A stretch of DNA of 64,000 nucleotides from Sphingomonas sp. NFR04 (GCF_900114095.1 NZ_FORV01000001.1:62001-126000); one strand, 5' to 3'; numbered from the stretch's first letter, positions 10,806 through 21,453 are shown. Notes: a model not told the origin generated them from the sequence alone. Translations and numbers: made by a program.

Positions 10806-11981
10806 ATGCACATTCATGGTCTGATCGAAGACAGCGTCACCCTCGCCGAACTCTGCAAACGCCTCGCGAAGTCCGACTTCATCACAGTCGACACCGAGTT
10901 CATGCGCGAAAACAGCTACTGGCCCGAGCTCTGCCTGATCCAGGTGGCGAACGACAAGGAGGCCGCGGCGATCGATCCGATGGCCCCGAACCTCGACATG
11001 GGCCCCCTGCTCGAGCTGATGGTCAACAACGAGGACGTGCTGAAGGTCTTCCACGCCGGCGGCCAGGACATCGAGATCGTCTACAACCTAACCGGCAAGA
11101 CCCCGCACCCGATGTTCGACACCCAGGTCGCCGCGATGGCGCTCGGCCAGGGCGAGCAGATCGGCTATTCCAACCTTGTCGACACCTATCTCGGCATCGT
11201 CGTCGACAAGGGCGCTCGCTTCACCGACTGGGCGCGCCGCCCGCTGGACAAGCGCCAGATCGACTATGCCATCGCCGACGTGACGCACCTCTCCGCAATC
11301 TTCCCCAAGATGCTCGAGAAGCTCCGCAAGTCCGGCCGCGGCGTGTGGCTGGACCAGGAGATGGAGCGGATCTCCGACCCCGAAAACTATCGCAACGATC
11401 CCGACCAGGTGTGGCAGCGCGTCCGCATCAACAGCCGCAAGCCCGAAGTGCTCGGCCGCCTCAAGGCGCTGGCCCGCTGGCGGGAGCTGGAGGCGCAGGG
11501 CAAGGACCTGCCGCGCGGCCGCATCGTCAAGGACGAGACGCTGGCCGACATCGCCGCCAACCCGCCGCGCAAGCAGGCCGACCTCGCCAAGGTCCGCGGC
11601 CTCTCCGCCGCCTGGGCGGGCAACGACATCGGCGGGCGGATGATGGCGGCCATTGCCGAATCGAAGCCGATGCCGGCGGACGAGATGCCGGGTCGCGAGG
11701 AGCGCAAGCCCTCGCTCGGCAAGGACGGCGCGCTGGTCGCCGATCTGCTCAAGCTGCTGCTCAAGATCCGCGCCAAGGAAGTGAATGTGGCCCCCCGTCT
11801 GCTCGCGCGGTCGGAGGATCTCGAGGCGCTGGCTTCCGGGGTCCGCAAGGACCTGCCGATCCTGGAGGGCTGGCGCTACGAACAGTTCGGCCGCGATGCG
11901 CTGGCGCTGGTCGAAGGCCAGCTCGGCTTTGCGGTGCGCAACGGCAAGCTCAAGATGACCCGCACCGAGGACCCGGCATGA
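10806..11981 (+). CDS. rnd: Ribonuclease D
   Basis: 3'-5' exoribonuclease for tRNA 3' maturation. DEDD-y catalytic residues are visible in FITVDTEFMRE, FHAGGQDIEIVYN and the final IDYAIADVTHL block, followed by HRDC-type helical regions (about residues 200-390). The protein has 391 residues, typical length. ATG 10806 (MHIHGLIEDS) is chosen; the long upstream open frame is antisense to aspS. Its stop overlaps the next start (ATGA). Confidence 0.95.
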   Translation: MHIHGLIEDSVTLAELCKRLAKSDFITVDTEFMRENSYWPELCLIQVANDKEAAAIDPMAPNLDMGPLLELMVNNEDVLKVFHAGGQDIEIVYNLTGKTPHPMFDTQVAAMALGQGEQIGYSNLVDTYLGIVVDKGARFTDWARRPLDKRQIDYAIADVTHLSAIFPKMLEKLRKSGRGVWLDQEMERISDPENYRNDPDQVWQRVRINSRKPEVLGRLKALARWRELEAQGKDLPRGRIVKDETLADIAANPPRKQADLAKVRGLSAAWAGNDIGGRMMAAIAESKPMPADEMPGREERKPSLGKDGALVADLLKLLLKIRAKEVNVAPRLLARSEDLEALASGVRKDLPILEGWRYEQFGRDALALVEGQLGFAVRNGKLKMTRTEDPA

Positions 11982-12268
11982 TCCGTGCCCTCGCCCTGCT
12001 CGCGCTTGCCGGCGCCGCCGCCGGCTGCGCGCCGCAGAAGAAGGCCGAGCCGCTGCCCGCAATGGTCGAATGCGACGCCAACCGCATCCAGGACCTCAAG
12101 GGCAAGCAGCGCTCGCCCGCGATCGAGGCCGATGCGCTCGCCCGCTCGGGCGCCAAGCGCGTCCGCTGGGTAGAGCCGGGCTCGGCGGTGACGATGGACT
12201 TCCGCGTCGACCGGCTGAACCTCCATGTCGACGCAAGCGGCACCATCACCGACGCCCGCTGCGGCTGA
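11978..12268 (+). CDS. Small lipoprotein with peptidase inhibitor I78-like domain
   Basis: A 96-residue secreted protein. The signal peptide MIRALALLALAGAAAGC ends in a plausible lipobox cysteine (C17). The mature part has a Cys followed by NRIQDLKGKQRSP, an R-W/R-V segment, and a C-terminal DFRVDRLNLHVDASGTI strand, which resembles the inhibitor I78 fold (elastase/subtilisin inhibitors). It is translationally coupled to rnd by ATGA, an unexpected partner. The family call comes from pattern resemblance, not a search. Confidence 0.72.
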   Translation: MIRALALLALAGAAAGCAPQKKAEPLPAMVECDANRIQDLKGKQRSPAIEADALARSGAKRVRWVEPGSAVTMDFRVDRLNLHVDASGTITDARCG

Positions 12269-12274
12269 GGCCCC

Positions 12275-13648
12275 TCAGCGAACCGCCCGGCCCGCCGCAA
12301 GCGCGCGCTCCCGCGCCTCGCGGTGGTCGATGCGCTTGGGCGGATAGGCGGCGGGACGGCATCCCGCCGCATCCGGATCGTGGATCACGCTATCGGGCAG
12401 CTTGGCGAGCTCCGGCACCCATTGCCGGATATAGCCCGCCGCATCGAACTTCTCGGACTGGGTGAGCGGTGCCATCACCCGGCTCCACTGGCTCGAATCG
12501 ACACCCGAGCCCGAGACCCATTGCCAGTTGACCGCGTTGTTGCCGTAATCGGCGTCGACCAGCGTGTCCCAGAACCAGCGCTCGCCCTCGCGCCAGTCGA
12601 TCAGCAGGTGCTTGATCAGGAAGCTCGCCGCGATCATCCGCACGCGATTGTGCATCCAGCCGCTCGTCCAGAGCTGGCGCATGCCCGCGTCGACGATCGG
12701 GTAGCCGGTCTGCCCGCGCTGCCAGGCGCGGAGATCGGCCTTGGCTTCTCGACCGCTCCGCCATTCGAGCTTGTCGAAGGCGGGGCGACCGTTCTTCGCG
12801 GCATAATCGGGAAACTGGCAGATCAGGTTCTGGGTGAAGTCCCGCCAGCCCAGCTCGCGCAGATATTCCTCGACCTGCCCGCCTGCATCCTCGACCGCGT
12901 GCCAGACCTGCGCCGGCGAGACCTCGCCGAAATGGAGGTGCGGCGACAGGCGCGAGCTGCCTTCGATAGAGGGCAGGTTGCGGGTGTCGTCATAGCGCGC
13001 GGCATGCTCCTGGAAGCGTTGCAGCCGCTTATGGGCGCCGGCCTCGCCGGGCGTCCATTCCTCGCGGAAGCCCGCGGCCCAATCCGGCGCGGTCGGGAGC
13101 AGGTCCCAGTCTTCCAGCTTGTCGCTCTTCGGCCATTTGGACGGCGCGTGGATCTTCTGCGGCACCCGTAGCGGCGGCGCCGGCGGCAAGCGCTCGCGCA
13201 ACGCGCGCCAGAAGGGCGTGAAGATCTTGTAAGGCTTGCCCGCGCCGGTCGTCACCGCGCCTGGGGGGAGCAGGTAATTGCCGTCGTGGCAGCAGAGCGT
13301 GAGCCGCTGCGCCACCGCCCGCTCGGCATTGCGCCACCAGGGCTCGTAATGGCGGATGCAGTGGACGGTCGTGGCGCCCGTCTCCTCGGCGAGCCGCGCG
13401 AGTTCCTCGTCGCTCTTCCCCCGGCGGAGGATCAGCCGCGAACCCTTGTCGCGCAGGGCCGCGTCGAGTGCATCAAGGCTGTGGTGCAGCCACCAGCGCG
13501 AAGCACCGCCCATCGCGCGGTGCTTCGCCGTCTCGTCGTCGAGCACATAGACCGGGATGACCGCCCCCTCCTCCACTGCAGCGGCGAGCGCGGGTTGATC
13601 GGCAAGGCGGAGGTCGCGGCGGAACCAGAGCAGGACGGGTGCGGTCAT
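12275..13648 (-). CDS. phrB: Deoxyribodipyrimidine photolyase, class I (CPD) type
   Basis: FAD enzyme that repairs UV pyrimidine dimers with blue light; 457 residues. The N-terminal antenna domain begins LLWFRRDLRLADQPAL. FAD-binding C-terminal signatures are SRLSPHLHFGEVSP, GWRDFTQNL, TGYPIVDAGMRQLWTSGWMH, NRVRMIAASFLIKHLL and WQWVSGSGVDSSQW. ATG 13648 (MTAPVLLWF) was preferred over a start 18 bp upstream. It ends 6 bp from the convergent I78 gene. A second, unrelated-subtype photolyase lies at 32698. Confidence 0.95.
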   Translation of the reverse strand: MTAPVLLWFRRDLRLADQPALAAAVEEGAVIPVYVLDDETAKHRAMGGASRWWLHHSLDALDAALRDKGSRLILRRGKSDEELARLAEETGATTVHCIRHYEPWWRNAERAVAQRLTLCCHDGNYLLPPGAVTTGAGKPYKIFTPFWRALRERLPPAPPLRVPQKIHAPSKWPKSDKLEDWDLLPTAPDWAAGFREEWTPGEAGAHKRLQRFQEHAARYDDTRNLPSIEGSSRLSPHLHFGEVSPAQVWHAVEDAGGQVEEYLRELGWRDFTQNLICQFPDYAAKNGRPAFDKLEWRSGREAKADLRAWQRGQTGYPIVDAGMRQLWTSGWMHNRVRMIAASFLIKHLLIDWREGERWFWDTLVDADYGNNAVNWQWVSGSGVDSSQWSRVMAPLTQSEKFDAAGYIRQWVPELAKLPDSVIHDPDAAGCRPAAYPPKRIDHREARERALAAGRAVR

Positions 13649-13761
13649 AGGCGCACAAACGCGCAAGTCTCGGCGAAGGCGACCTGTCCGCTGGAACAGG
13701 GGGCATGGACCCGATCCGCGCGGGCGGGCGTTACGCTTCCGTCATCAATCGAGGGGCTCCC

Positions 13762-14646
13762 ATGGCATTCAAATCGGCGGCGATGGTCGTCAACACCAAG
13801 TCCCGCCACGGCCAGGATTGGTTCGACCGCGCCTGCGCCCGGTTCGGGGAACAAGACATGCCGGTCGACGCGCATGCAGTCGAGGATCCCGACCGGCTGG
13901 AGACGGTGCTGGACGAGGTGCTTGCGAAAAAGCCCGAGCTGGTGATCCTGGGGGGCGGCGACGGCACGGTCAGCGGGCTCGTCGACAAGCTGGTCGGCAA
14001 GGGCGTGACGCTGGGCGTGCTGCCGCTCGGCACCGCCAACAGCTTTGCGCGGTCGCTAGGCATTCCGCTCGACGTCGACGGCGCCATCGATGCAATCCTC
14101 CAGGGGCGACCCAAGCGGATCGACCTCGGCATGATCGACGACGATTATTATGCCAGCACCGCCGCGATCGGCCTGTCGCCGCAGATCGCCGAGACCGTGC
14201 CGCACAACGCCAAGCGCTGGTTCGGACGGATGGGCTATCTCAGCTGGGCGGCGCTGCAGTTCGTGAAGTTCAAGCCGTTCACGGTGATCGTCGGCGAGGG
14301 TGCCGAGGCCAAGCGCCTGCGCGCGGTGGAGGTGCGGATCTCGAACGGGCCGTTCCATGGCGGCACCGAGTTGGTCGACGAGGCCGGGGTCGCCTCGGGC
14401 GAGATCGTCGTGCAGGTGGTGAAGGGCCCGACCAAGTCACGGCTGGTGCGCAACTGGGCAGCCTCGGTGCTGCGGCTGGAGGCGCGCAAGGAGGATACGG
14501 TGACGTTCCGCGGGCAATCGTTGCGGGTGGCTACCGAGCCGTCGCTGCCGATCTCGATCGACGGCGAGGTGCTGGCCAAGACGCCGGTGACGGCGACGGT
14601 GGCAGCGGCGGTGATCGACGTGATGGTGCCGCACGCGGCGGAGTAG
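13762..14646 (+). CDS. Diacylglycerol/lipid kinase family protein (YegS/DgkB type)
   Basis: Predicted cytoplasmic or peripheral lipid kinase of 294 residues. The nucleotide-binding motif is GGGDGTVSGLVDKL, followed by GVLPLGTANSFARSLGIP, then the SNGPFHGGTELVDEA and DGEVLAKTPV segments of the DAGK catalytic superfamily. The ATG at 13762 has a good ribosome site (GAGGGG, 13751-13756). A longer frame from 13705 lacks one. Lipid substrate unknown. Divergent from phrB. Confidence 0.9.
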   Translation: MAFKSAAMVVNTKSRHGQDWFDRACARFGEQDMPVDAHAVEDPDRLETVLDEVLAKKPELVILGGGDGTVSGLVDKLVGKGVTLGVLPLGTANSFARSLGIPLDVDGAIDAILQGRPKRIDLGMIDDDYYASTAAIGLSPQIAETVPHNAKRWFGRMGYLSWAALQFVKFKPFTVIVGEGAEAKRLRAVEVRISNGPFHGGTELVDEAGVASGEIVVQVVKGPTKSRLVRNWAASVLRLEARKEDTVTFRGQSLRVATEPSLPISIDGEVLAKTPVTATVAAAVIDVMVPHAAE

Positions 14647-14658
14647 CCTGGTAGAGTC

Positions 14659-14782
14659 ACCCTCACCCTTCCGCCGCTTCGCGGCTCCCTCCCTCTCCCG
14701 CAGGCGGGAGAGGGACCAGAACCCCTCTCCCGCCTGCGGGAGAGGGAGGGGCCCATCGCGCTAGCGATGGGAGGGTGAGGGT
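14659..14782. repeat. Palindromic intergenic repeat, family B (124 bp)
   Basis: Outer inverted repeat ACCCTCACCCT / AGGGTGAGGGT encloses two adjacent hairpins of the form CTCTCCCGC-AG-GCGGGAGAG and CCTCTCCCGCCTGCGGGAGAGG, plus a short one around CATCGCGCTAGCGATG. It sits in the convergent gap between the lipid kinase and valS, where it can act as a bidirectional transcription stop. Confidence 0.85.
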
Positions 14783-14797
14783 CAGTCGGGCTAGAAC

Positions 14798-17482
14798 TTA
14801 CCCCAACCGCGCCAGCGCCGCCGAAAGCCGCTCGGCTTCCGCAGCCTTCTCGGCATGATCCGCCCGCGCCTTCTCGACCGCCTCGGGCTTGGCCCGCTCG
14901 ACGAAGCTCGGATTGCCGAGCCGCCCGGCAAGCCCGTCGCGCTCCTTCTCGGCCGCCGCGATCGCCTTGGTGAGGCGCGCACGCTCGGCTTCCAGATCTA
15001 CCACGTCGCCCAGCGGCATCACGAAGGTAGCCTCGTCCACCACCAGCTGCAGCGCACCGCCGCTGGGGGCATCGCCCTGCGCCTGGTCGACGCGACCAAG
15101 CCGGGCCAGCGCCGCCTCCTGCCGCGCCAGACGGGCAACGGTCTCCGCAGACGCATCGCGGATGTGCAGCGCCAGCCGCGCGCCCGGCGGCACGTTGAGT
15201 TCGGTCCGCGCCGCACGGATCTCGCTCACCAGCCGGATCAGCCAGTCGATCTCCTGCGCCGCCGACGGATCGAGCGCGCGGGCATCGGCCATCGGCCAGT
15301 GCGCGACGATCAGGTCATGGTCGCGCGGGCCCATCTTCGACCACAGCTCTTCGGTGATGAAGGGCATGAACGGGTGGAGCATGACGAGGATCTGGTCGAG
15401 CGCCCAGCCGGCGACGGCACGGGTCTCTTCCGCGTCCGCAGCAGCGACGCCCTCGCCCTGCAGCACCGGCTTGATCAGCTCGAGATACCAATCGCAGAAG
15501 CGGCTCCACACGAACTGGTAGATGCTGTTCGCCGCCTCGTCGAAGCGCAGGTCGGCCAGCGCCAGGTCCAGCGCTTGCACCGTCGCGATGGTTTCCGCGA
15601 TGATCCAGCGGTTTACGGCCAGTTCCGCCGTCGGCGCCTCAAGATGCTTGCTCGCGGCAATGCCATTGGACTGGCAGAAGCGCGCCGCGTTCCACAGCTT
15701 GGTCGCGAAGTTGCGATAGCCCTCGAGCCGCTTCTCATCCATCTTGATGTCGCGGCCCTGGCTCTCCATCGCCGCCATGAAGAAGCGCAGCGCATCGGCG
15801 CCGTATTTGTCGATCATGCCCAGCGGGTCGACCGTGTTGCCCTTGGACTTGGACATCTTCTGGCCATCCGCGGCGCGGACAAGACCGTGCAGATACAGGG
15901 TCTTGAACGGCACTTCCTTCATGAAGTGCAAACCCTGCATCATCATCCGCGCATCCCAGAAGAACAGGATGTCGAAGCCGGAAATGAGCACATCGTTCGA
16001 ATAGCGGCCGCCGAGCGTGGGGTCGCTATTCTCGGGCCAGCCGAGCGTCGCGAACGGCCACAGCGCCGAGGAGAACCAGGTGTCGAGCACATCGGGATCG
16101 CGGGTGAGCGCAACGCCCTCGCCCGCCTGCGCCTGTGCCTCTTCCTCGGTTTCGGCGACATAGGCCTTGCCGTCGGCATCGAACCACGCCGGGATGCGAT
16201 GCCCCCACCAGAGCTGGCGGCTGACGCACCAGGGCTGGATGTTCTCCATCCAGTTGAAGTACGTCTTTTCCCAGCTCTTCGGCACGATCCTGGTCGCGCC
16301 CGAGCGGACCGCCTCGATCGCCGGCTTGGCGAGCCTCGCGGCATCGACATACCACTGATCGGTCAGCCACGGCTCGATCACCTGGCCCGAACGGTCGCCA
16401 TAGGGCGTCTGGATCGTGCGCGGCTCTGCGTCGTGCTCGGCGCCTTCCTTGTCGACGAAGGGCACGAGGAAGCCCTCGTCCTTCAGCCGCGCAACGATCG
16501 TCTTGCGCGCCTCGAAGCGGTCGAGCCCGATCAGTTCGGCCGGCACCAGCCCGTCCTGGGTCTGACAGATCGCCGCCTTGGCATCGAGCATGTTGAGCAT
16601 CTCGCCGGCCTTGATGCCGGCGCGAACACCCACTTCGAAGTCGTTGAAATCATGGCCCGGCGTGATCTTCACCGCACCCGAGCCGAGCGCCGGATCGGCA
16701 TGCTCGTCGCCGACGATCGGGATCAGCCGGCCGGTGATCGGCAGCTTGACCTGCTTGCCGATCAGCGCCTTGTAGCGCTCGTCCTCGGGGTGCACGGCAA
16801 CCGCCATGTCGGCCAGCATCGTCTCGGGCCGCGTCGTCGCGACCTGGATGAAGCCCGAGCCGTCCGCCAGCGGATAGCGCAAATGCCAGAAATTGCCGCG
16901 GACTTCCTTGGTCTCGACCTCGAGATCCGAGATCGCGGTGCCGAGGCCCGGGTCCCAGTTCACCAGCCGCTTGTCGCGATAGAGCAGCCCCTGGCGGTGG
17001 AGCTCGACAAACACCTTGAGGACGGCCTTGGAGAAGCCCTCGTCCATGGTGAAGCGCTCGTTGGCCCAGTCCATCGAGCAGCCGAGCCGGCGCAGCTGGC
17101 GGGTGATCTGGCCGCCGCTCTCGGCTTTCCACTCCCATACCTTGTCGACGAACGCCTCGCGGGTGAAGTCGGTACGCTTCTGCCCGGCGGCGTTGAGCTG
17201 GCGCTCGACCACCATCTGCGTCGCGATGCCGGCATGGTCGGTGCCGACCACCCAGCGCGCGTCCTTGCCCTTCAGCCGCGCATGGCGGACGAGGATGTCC
17301 TGCAGCGTGTTGTCGAGCGCGTGGCCGATGTGCAGGCTGCCCGTCACGTTGGGCGGCGGGTTGACGATCGTCCAGGGCTCGGCGCCCTGGCGCTCGGGGC
17401 GGAACAGGCCTTCGTCTTCCCAATGGGCATACCAGCGGGCTTCGATGTCGGCGGGGTCGAAGGTCTTGGGGAGTTCGGTCAT
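14798..17482 (-). CDS. valS: Valyl-tRNA synthetase
   Basis: Class Ia synthetase of 894 residues. The HIGH-equivalent is [16 protein letters not shown] (about 38-53) and the KMSKS loop is [17 protein letters not shown]. The CP1 editing domain includes [17 protein letters not shown] and [20 protein letters not shown]. It ends in the C-terminal coiled coil typical of ValRS ([20 protein letters not shown]). Starts 57 bp downstream of the receiver gene's end. Confidence 0.97.
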   Translation of the reverse strand: MTELPKTFDPADIEARWYAHWEDEGLFRPERQGAEPWTIVNPPPNVTGSLHIGHALDNTLQDILVRHARLKGKDARWVVGTDHAGIATQMVVERQLNAAGQKRTDFTREAFVDKVWEWKAESGGQITRQLRRLGCSMDWANERFTMDEGFSKAVLKVFVELHRQGLLYRDKRLVNWDPGLGTAISDLEVETKEVRGNFWHLRYPLADGSGFIQVATTRPETMLADMAVAVHPEDERYKALIGKQVKLPITGRLIPIVGDEHADPALGSGAVKITPGHDFNDFEVGVRAGIKAGEMLNMLDAKAAICQTQDGLVPAELIGLDRFEARKTIVARLKDEGFLVPFVDKEGAEHDAEPRTIQTPYGDRSGQVIEPWLTDQWYVDAARLAKPAIEAVRSGATRIVPKSWEKTYFNWMENIQPWCVSRQLWWGHRIPAWFDADGKAYVAETEEEAQAQAGEGVALTRDPDVLDTWFSSALWPFATLGWPENSDPTLGGRYSNDVLISGFDILFFWDARMMMQGLHFMKEVPFKTLYLHGLVRAADGQKMSKSKGNTVDPLGMIDKYGADALRFFMAAMESQGRDIKMDEKRLEGYRNFATKLWNAARFCQSNGIAASKHLEAPTAELAVNRWIIAETIATVQALDLALADLRFDEAANSIYQFVWSRFCDWYLELIKPVLQGEGVAAADAEETRAVAGWALDQILVMLHPFMPFITEELWSKMGPRDHDLIVAHWPMADARALDPSAAQEIDWLIRLVSEIRAARTELNVPPGARLALHIRDASAETVARLARQEAALARLGRVDQAQGDAPSGGALQLVVDEATFVMPLGDVVDLEAERARLTKAIAAAEKERDGLAGRLGNPSFVERAKPEAVEKARADHAEKAAEAERLSAALARLG

Positions 17483-17539
17483 GATGACAGGGGCTTTAGC
17501 GTCGCCCCTGCCCCGCGCACAACCCTTGGCGCTGAAAGC

Positions 17540-17893
17540 TCAGCTGAGGTTGCTGAGCACCTTGTCGACCCGGTCCAGCGTGAACGGCTTGGAGAGCACC
17601 GGCCGGTCGCGATGCGAATGGGCGATGCTGTCGTCGGCGCCGCCAGTCGCGAGCACGAAGGGAATGCCGAGTTCGGCAAGCTTGTCGGCGATCGGCCAGC
17701 TCTGCTCGCCGCCACGCAGGTTGACGTCGAGGATCGCGGCATCGATGCCCCCGGCACCAATCCGGTCGAGCGCTTCGGCGACATTGTCGGCCGTGCCCGC
17801 CGGCACGCGATCCAATGCATCAAGAAAATCCTCGAGCATCATCGCGATCAACGGCTCGTCTTCGACGATGAGAATGTTACGCGGACCCTGCAT
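17540..17893 (-). CDS. Stand-alone response regulator receiver protein
   Basis: A 117-residue single REC domain. Acidic pocket E11-D12-E13, phospho-acceptor D56 (ILDVNL) and conserved K102 (SKPF) are all present, and there is no output domain. The ATG at 17893 has a GGGGGT ribosome site. It follows cckA by 39 bp on the same strand, so it probably shares a transcript and may exchange phosphate with CckA or another kinase. That partnership is inferred from position only. Confidence 0.9.
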   Translation of the reverse strand: MQGPRNILIVEDEPLIAMMLEDFLDALDRVPAGTADNVAEALDRIGAGGIDAAILDVNLRGGEQSWPIADKLAELGIPFVLATGGADDSIAHSHRDRPVLSKPFTLDRVDKVLSNLS

Positions 17894-17932
17894 GCTACCC
17901 CCTTTGCAGGAAAATGGTTTCGTGCCAAGCAC

Positions 17933-20326
17933 TTATTTGACCACCAAGATCTCCTGAACCGCTTCTGCAAGTTGTTGCACGGAAAAGGGTTTTGGGAGAA
18001 AGGCGACATTGTCGAGATCGATCGAACGGCGCAATTGTTCCTCCGCATAGCCGGACATGAACAGGATCGGCAGGTCGGGCCAGCGCTCGCGCACCTTGCG
18101 CGCCATGCTGGGGCCATCCATCACCGGCATCACCACGTCGGAAACCAACAGATCCGGCTTCTCCATCGTCTCGATCGTTTCAAGCGCGACCTCGCCATTT
18201 TCGGCGGTGACCACCGAGTAGCCCTGCCGCGTCAGCGCACGTTCGGCGATCGCCCGAACCATGTCCTCGTCCTCGACGACGAGGATCGTGCCCGTGCCCC
18301 ACAGATCGGCGGGCTTTTCCTTGACCACCGGCAGCTTCGCCACCGTCGCCTCGGGCGCGGTATGCACCGGCAGGTAGATGGTGAACGCCGCCCCGCCGCC
18401 GGGATTGTTCTCCGCGAAGATATAGCCGCCCGACTGCTTGATGATGCCGTAGACGGTCGACAGGCCCAGCCCCGTGCCCTTGCCCACTTCCTTGGTGGTG
18501 AAGAAAGGCTCCCAGATCTTGGGCAGGATTTCGGGCGGGATGCCGGTGCCGGTGTCCGAGATGCGCAGTGCGGTATAGTCGCCCACCGGCAGCACGTCGT
18601 CGTCCATGCGCCGGACGTCTGCGGACGAGACCGCCAGCGTCTCGATCGTCAGCGAGCCGCCGCCGCTGGGATTCTTGCTGATCATCGAATCGCGCGCGTT
18701 GACCGCGAGGTTGACCACCACCTGCTCGAGCTGCCCCGGATCGGCGCGCACCGGCCCCAGGTTGCGACCGTGCTTAACGTCGAGCGACACCGTTTCGCCG
18801 AGCAGCCGCTTGAGCAGGTTGGACACTTCGGAGATGATGTCCGGCAACTGCAGCACCTGCGGCCGCAGCGTCTGCTGGCGCGAAAAGGCAAGCAGCTGCC
18901 GGGTCAGGCTGGCAGCACGGTTCGAATTGGCGCGGATCTGCTGGATGTCGTCATAATCGCTGTCGCCGGGCGAGTGGCGCATCAGCATCAAGTCGCAATG
19001 CCCGATGATCGCGGTGAGGATGTTGTTGAAATCGTGCGCCACGCCGCCGGCGAGCTGGCCCACCGCCTGCATCTTGGTCGCCTGCGCGATCTGGCGCTTG
19101 AGCTTGCCCTCCTCGCCCGAGTCCCGCAGGCTCAGCAGCACCGCCGCGTCGCCCAGCCCGCGCGCGCCGGCGATGGTGATCGCCACCGGCTCTTCCGAGG
19201 CGTCCTTCAGCCGGACCGTGATCTCGAGCGACTGCGGCGCGCCGCCGGCGAAGCGGCGAACGGCATCGGCCAGCGTCGCCTTGTCCTCGCGAACCACCAG
19301 GTCGCCCGGATAGAGCGGCGGCGCTGCAGGATGCACCCGGGCGGTGCGGACGAACGCCTCGTTCATCGTCAGGAAGCGGCCGTCGCGGTCGATCAGCGCG
19401 AGGCCGGTCGGGAGCAGCGAGATCAGCGCGTGGACATGCCCCGCGGCGCTGCCGGCGAGCGCGGGCGCCGCGATCGCCGTAGGCTCCTCGTCGAGCAGCG
19501 CCACCAGCAGCGGCGCCTCATCGCCTTCGAGAAACGGGATCTGCAGCACGCGCAGCGGCGTGCCCTCGATGCCCTCGCGCTCGAAGCGCACCTGGCCGAT
19601 CGAGTCCGTGATCAGCAGCCCGGCAAAATCGCGCCCGTCGGCGATCGCATCGGCGCTGCCGAGCGCGCGGTGGCGAAACACGCGGTTGGCCGAACGGATG
19701 CGGCCGTCGGGCGCCACCAGCACCACCATCACCCCCGCGCCGCCCAATCGATCGCCCGTCGGGCCCGCGAGCAGCCCCTGCACCTGCACCGCCAGGTCGA
19801 GCGCGTGGATACCGATGAACCGCCACACCAGCGATTCGTCGCCGACGCGGACGACTCGCACCGCCACCTGCGCGCCGAACACCTGGACGTCGCTGCAGCG
19901 GCTCTCGCCGTCGCGCCAGGCGGCGCGGGCGCAGGCGCCAAGCGCGCGCTCACCCTCGTCGCCGATCGGCAGATTGGGCGGGGTTGGCCAGCCGCCGAAC
20001 AGCGCCTCGTAGCGCGGATTGGCGCAGACCAGCCGGCCGCTGCGGTCGGTCACCGCCAGCGCATCGTCGCTGGCCGAAGCGAGCGCATGGGCGATCGCCC
20101 AGTCGGTATAGCGTTCGATGCTGGTCGTGGGCGATCGGAACAGCCGCCCCATTGCGAGCATCATGCCGGCCGCGAGCAGCGCCGCGGCGAGGAAGCCCAT
20201 CGCAATCGCGTGATCGTTGAGGCTGGTGAGGATGACGCCAGCCGCGGCGACGCCGGTGACCACCACGGCCACGATCGGCAGCAGCAGCGACGGCTTGGGC
20301 AGTTCGGCGTCGGGCAGACTAGCCAT
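17933..20326 (-). CDS. cckA: Cell-cycle hybrid histidine kinase CckA
   Basis: Inner-membrane hybrid kinase of 797 residues which, in alphaproteobacteria, feeds the ChpT-CtrA cell-cycle phosphorelay. Two N-terminal transmembrane segments (about 12-34 and 40-60) are followed by two or more PAS-like regions, the phosphoacceptor motif [17 protein letters not shown] (H near 431), ATPase boxes [22 protein letters not shown] and [12 protein letters not shown], and a C-terminal receiver ([28 protein letters not shown]). The order and motifs match CckA. Confidence 0.93.
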   Translation of the reverse strand: MASLPDAELPKPSLLLPIVAVVVTGVAAAGVILTSLNDHAIAMGFLAAALLAAGMMLAMGRLFRSPTTSIERYTDWAIAHALASASDDALAVTDRSGRLVCANPRYEALFGGWPTPPNLPIGDEGERALGACARAAWRDGESRCSDVQVFGAQVAVRVVRVGDESLVWRFIGIHALDLAVQVQGLLAGPTGDRLGGAGVMVVLVAPDGRIRSANRVFRHRALGSADAIADGRDFAGLLITDSIGQVRFEREGIEGTPLRVLQIPFLEGDEAPLLVALLDEEPTAIAAPALAGSAAGHVHALISLLPTGLALIDRDGRFLTMNEAFVRTARVHPAAPPLYPGDLVVREDKATLADAVRRFAGGAPQSLEITVRLKDASEEPVAITIAGARGLGDAAVLLSLRDSGEEGKLKRQIAQATKMQAVGQLAGGVAHDFNNILTAIIGHCDLMLMRHSPGDSDYDDIQQIRANSNRAASLTRQLLAFSRQQTLRPQVLQLPDIISEVSNLLKRLLGETVSLDVKHGRNLGPVRADPGQLEQVVVNLAVNARDSMISKNPSGGGSLTIETLAVSSADVRRMDDDVLPVGDYTALRISDTGTGIPPEILPKIWEPFFTTKEVGKGTGLGLSTVYGIIKQSGGYIFAENNPGGGAAFTIYLPVHTAPEATVAKLPVVKEKPADLWGTGTILVVEDEDMVRAIAERALTRQGYSVVTAENGEVALETIETMEKPDLLVSDVVMPVMDGPSMARKVRERWPDLPILFMSGYAEEQLRRSIDLDNVAFLPKPFSVQQLAEAVQEILVVK

Positions 20327-20400
20327 CGTTCACCGATGTTCCGTCCCCGCGCCAGCGTCAAGCGCCGATCGCGTCACCTTGGATGCTGCGTTGCGTTACA

Positions 20401-20937
20401 TCAAGCTGCCGCACGCAGGCTCAGCCGCCGACGCCGCTTGCGGAGAATCCACCAGCGCCAGGCCAGACCGCTACCGAAATAGCCCAGAATGGCGAGCGCA
20501 ACCGCGAGCGTGACCAGCCCGGTTAGCAATGCGGGCCCGCCGTTATGCAGCAACCAATCGAGCCACGCCGACGCGTTGCCCTCGAACACCTCTCCCCCCA
20601 CGCGAACTCCGAGCATCCAGCTGCCGAGGCCATAGGCTGCGATCCAGAGCGGCGGCGTGGTGAAGGGGTTGGTGAGAAAGGTGGTTGCCGCCGCAGCCGG
20701 AATGTTGGCGCGCAGCGGCAGCGCGAGGACGGCCGAGGCGGGGATCTGCCCCATCGGCACCAGGATCCCGGTCAGCATGCCGAGCGCCACGCCACGCGGA
20801 ACCGAACGCCGCGTGAACCGCCACAGCGATGCATGCATCACCCGCCCGGCAATGGGCTTCAGCCAGCGATTGGTCTCGATCGACTCCCTGCTAGGGATCG
20901 CCCTGGCCGCCAGACGTTGCAGGCGCCCCGGTCGCAC
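20401..20937 (-). CDS. DUF2062 membrane protein
   Basis: A 178-residue integral membrane protein. The conserved DUF2062 core is RRSVPRGVALGMLTGILVPM followed by GQIPASAVLALPLRANIP and NPFTTPPLWIAAYGLG, with a second hydrophobic segment near the C-terminus and a basic tail (RKRRRRLSLRAAA). Function unknown. The best start is a GTG at 20937, only 4 bp after the smpB stop. The longer ATG form would run back through smpB. Probably cotranscribed with smpB. Confidence 0.85.
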   Translation of the reverse strand: MRPGRLQRLAARAIPSRESIETNRWLKPIAGRVMHASLWRFTRRSVPRGVALGMLTGILVPMGQIPASAVLALPLRANIPAAAATTFLTNPFTTPPLWIAAYGLGSWMLGVRVGGEVFEGNASAWLDWLLHNGGPALLTGLVTLAVALAILGYFGSGLAWRWWILRKRRRRLSLRAAA

Positions 20938-20941
20938 GCCG

Positions 20942-21424
20942 TCAGCCGCGGTCGCGGAGGATGCGCGACTGTTCGCGCTTCCAGTCGCGTTCCTTGATGG
21001 TCTCGCGCTTGTCATGCGTCTTCTTGCCCTTCGCCAGTGCCAGTTCGACCTTCGCACGCCCCTTGGCGTTGAAATAGACCGACAGCGGGACCAGCGTCAT
21101 GCCCTCGCGCGCGACGGCGCCATGCAGCTTGTTTATCTGGCGCTCGTTGAGGAGCAGTTTACGCGGCCGCTTGGGCTCATGGTTGAAGCGATTGCCGTGG
21201 CTGAATTCGGGAATGTTGGCGTTGACCAGCCATACCGCGTCGCTCTTGATCTCGGCATAGGCCTCGGCGATCGAGCCCTCGCCGAAGCGCAGCGACTTCA
21301 CCTCGGTGCCGGTGAGCACCAGGCCAGCCTCATAGACCTGCTCGATGAAATAGTCGAAACGCGCGCGCCGGTTCTCGGCGACGGTCTTTACCTTGTCGAA
21401 TTCCTGGGGACGTGGACGGGCCAT
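20942..21424 (-). CDS. smpB: SsrA-binding protein SmpB
   Basis: Partner of tmRNA in rescue of stalled ribosomes; 160 residues. Core motifs are [48 protein letters not shown] and [12 protein letters not shown], with the basic C-terminal tail [19 protein letters not shown] that enters the ribosomal A site. It follows dapA (67 bp, with a hairpin between) and precedes a DUF2062 gene. I saw no tmRNA gene in the window. Confidence 0.97.
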   Translation of the reverse strand: MARPRPQEFDKVKTVAENRRARFDYFIEQVYEAGLVLTGTEVKSLRFGEGSIAEAYAEIKSDAVWLVNANIPEFSHGNRFNHEPKRPRKLLLNERQINKLHGAVAREGMTLVPLSVYFNAKGRAKVELALAKGKKTHDKRETIKERDWKREQSRILRDRG

Positions 21425-21453
21425 AAGACCGCGGGATGTAGGGACGCATAGCC

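Noticed and set aside
14855..20482. A 1875-codon open frame on the plus strand
   Set aside because: It is antisense to valS, the receiver gene and cckA, which carry all expected motifs. Its translation is Arg/His/Asp-rich with no domain, the usual shadow of high-GC codon bias.
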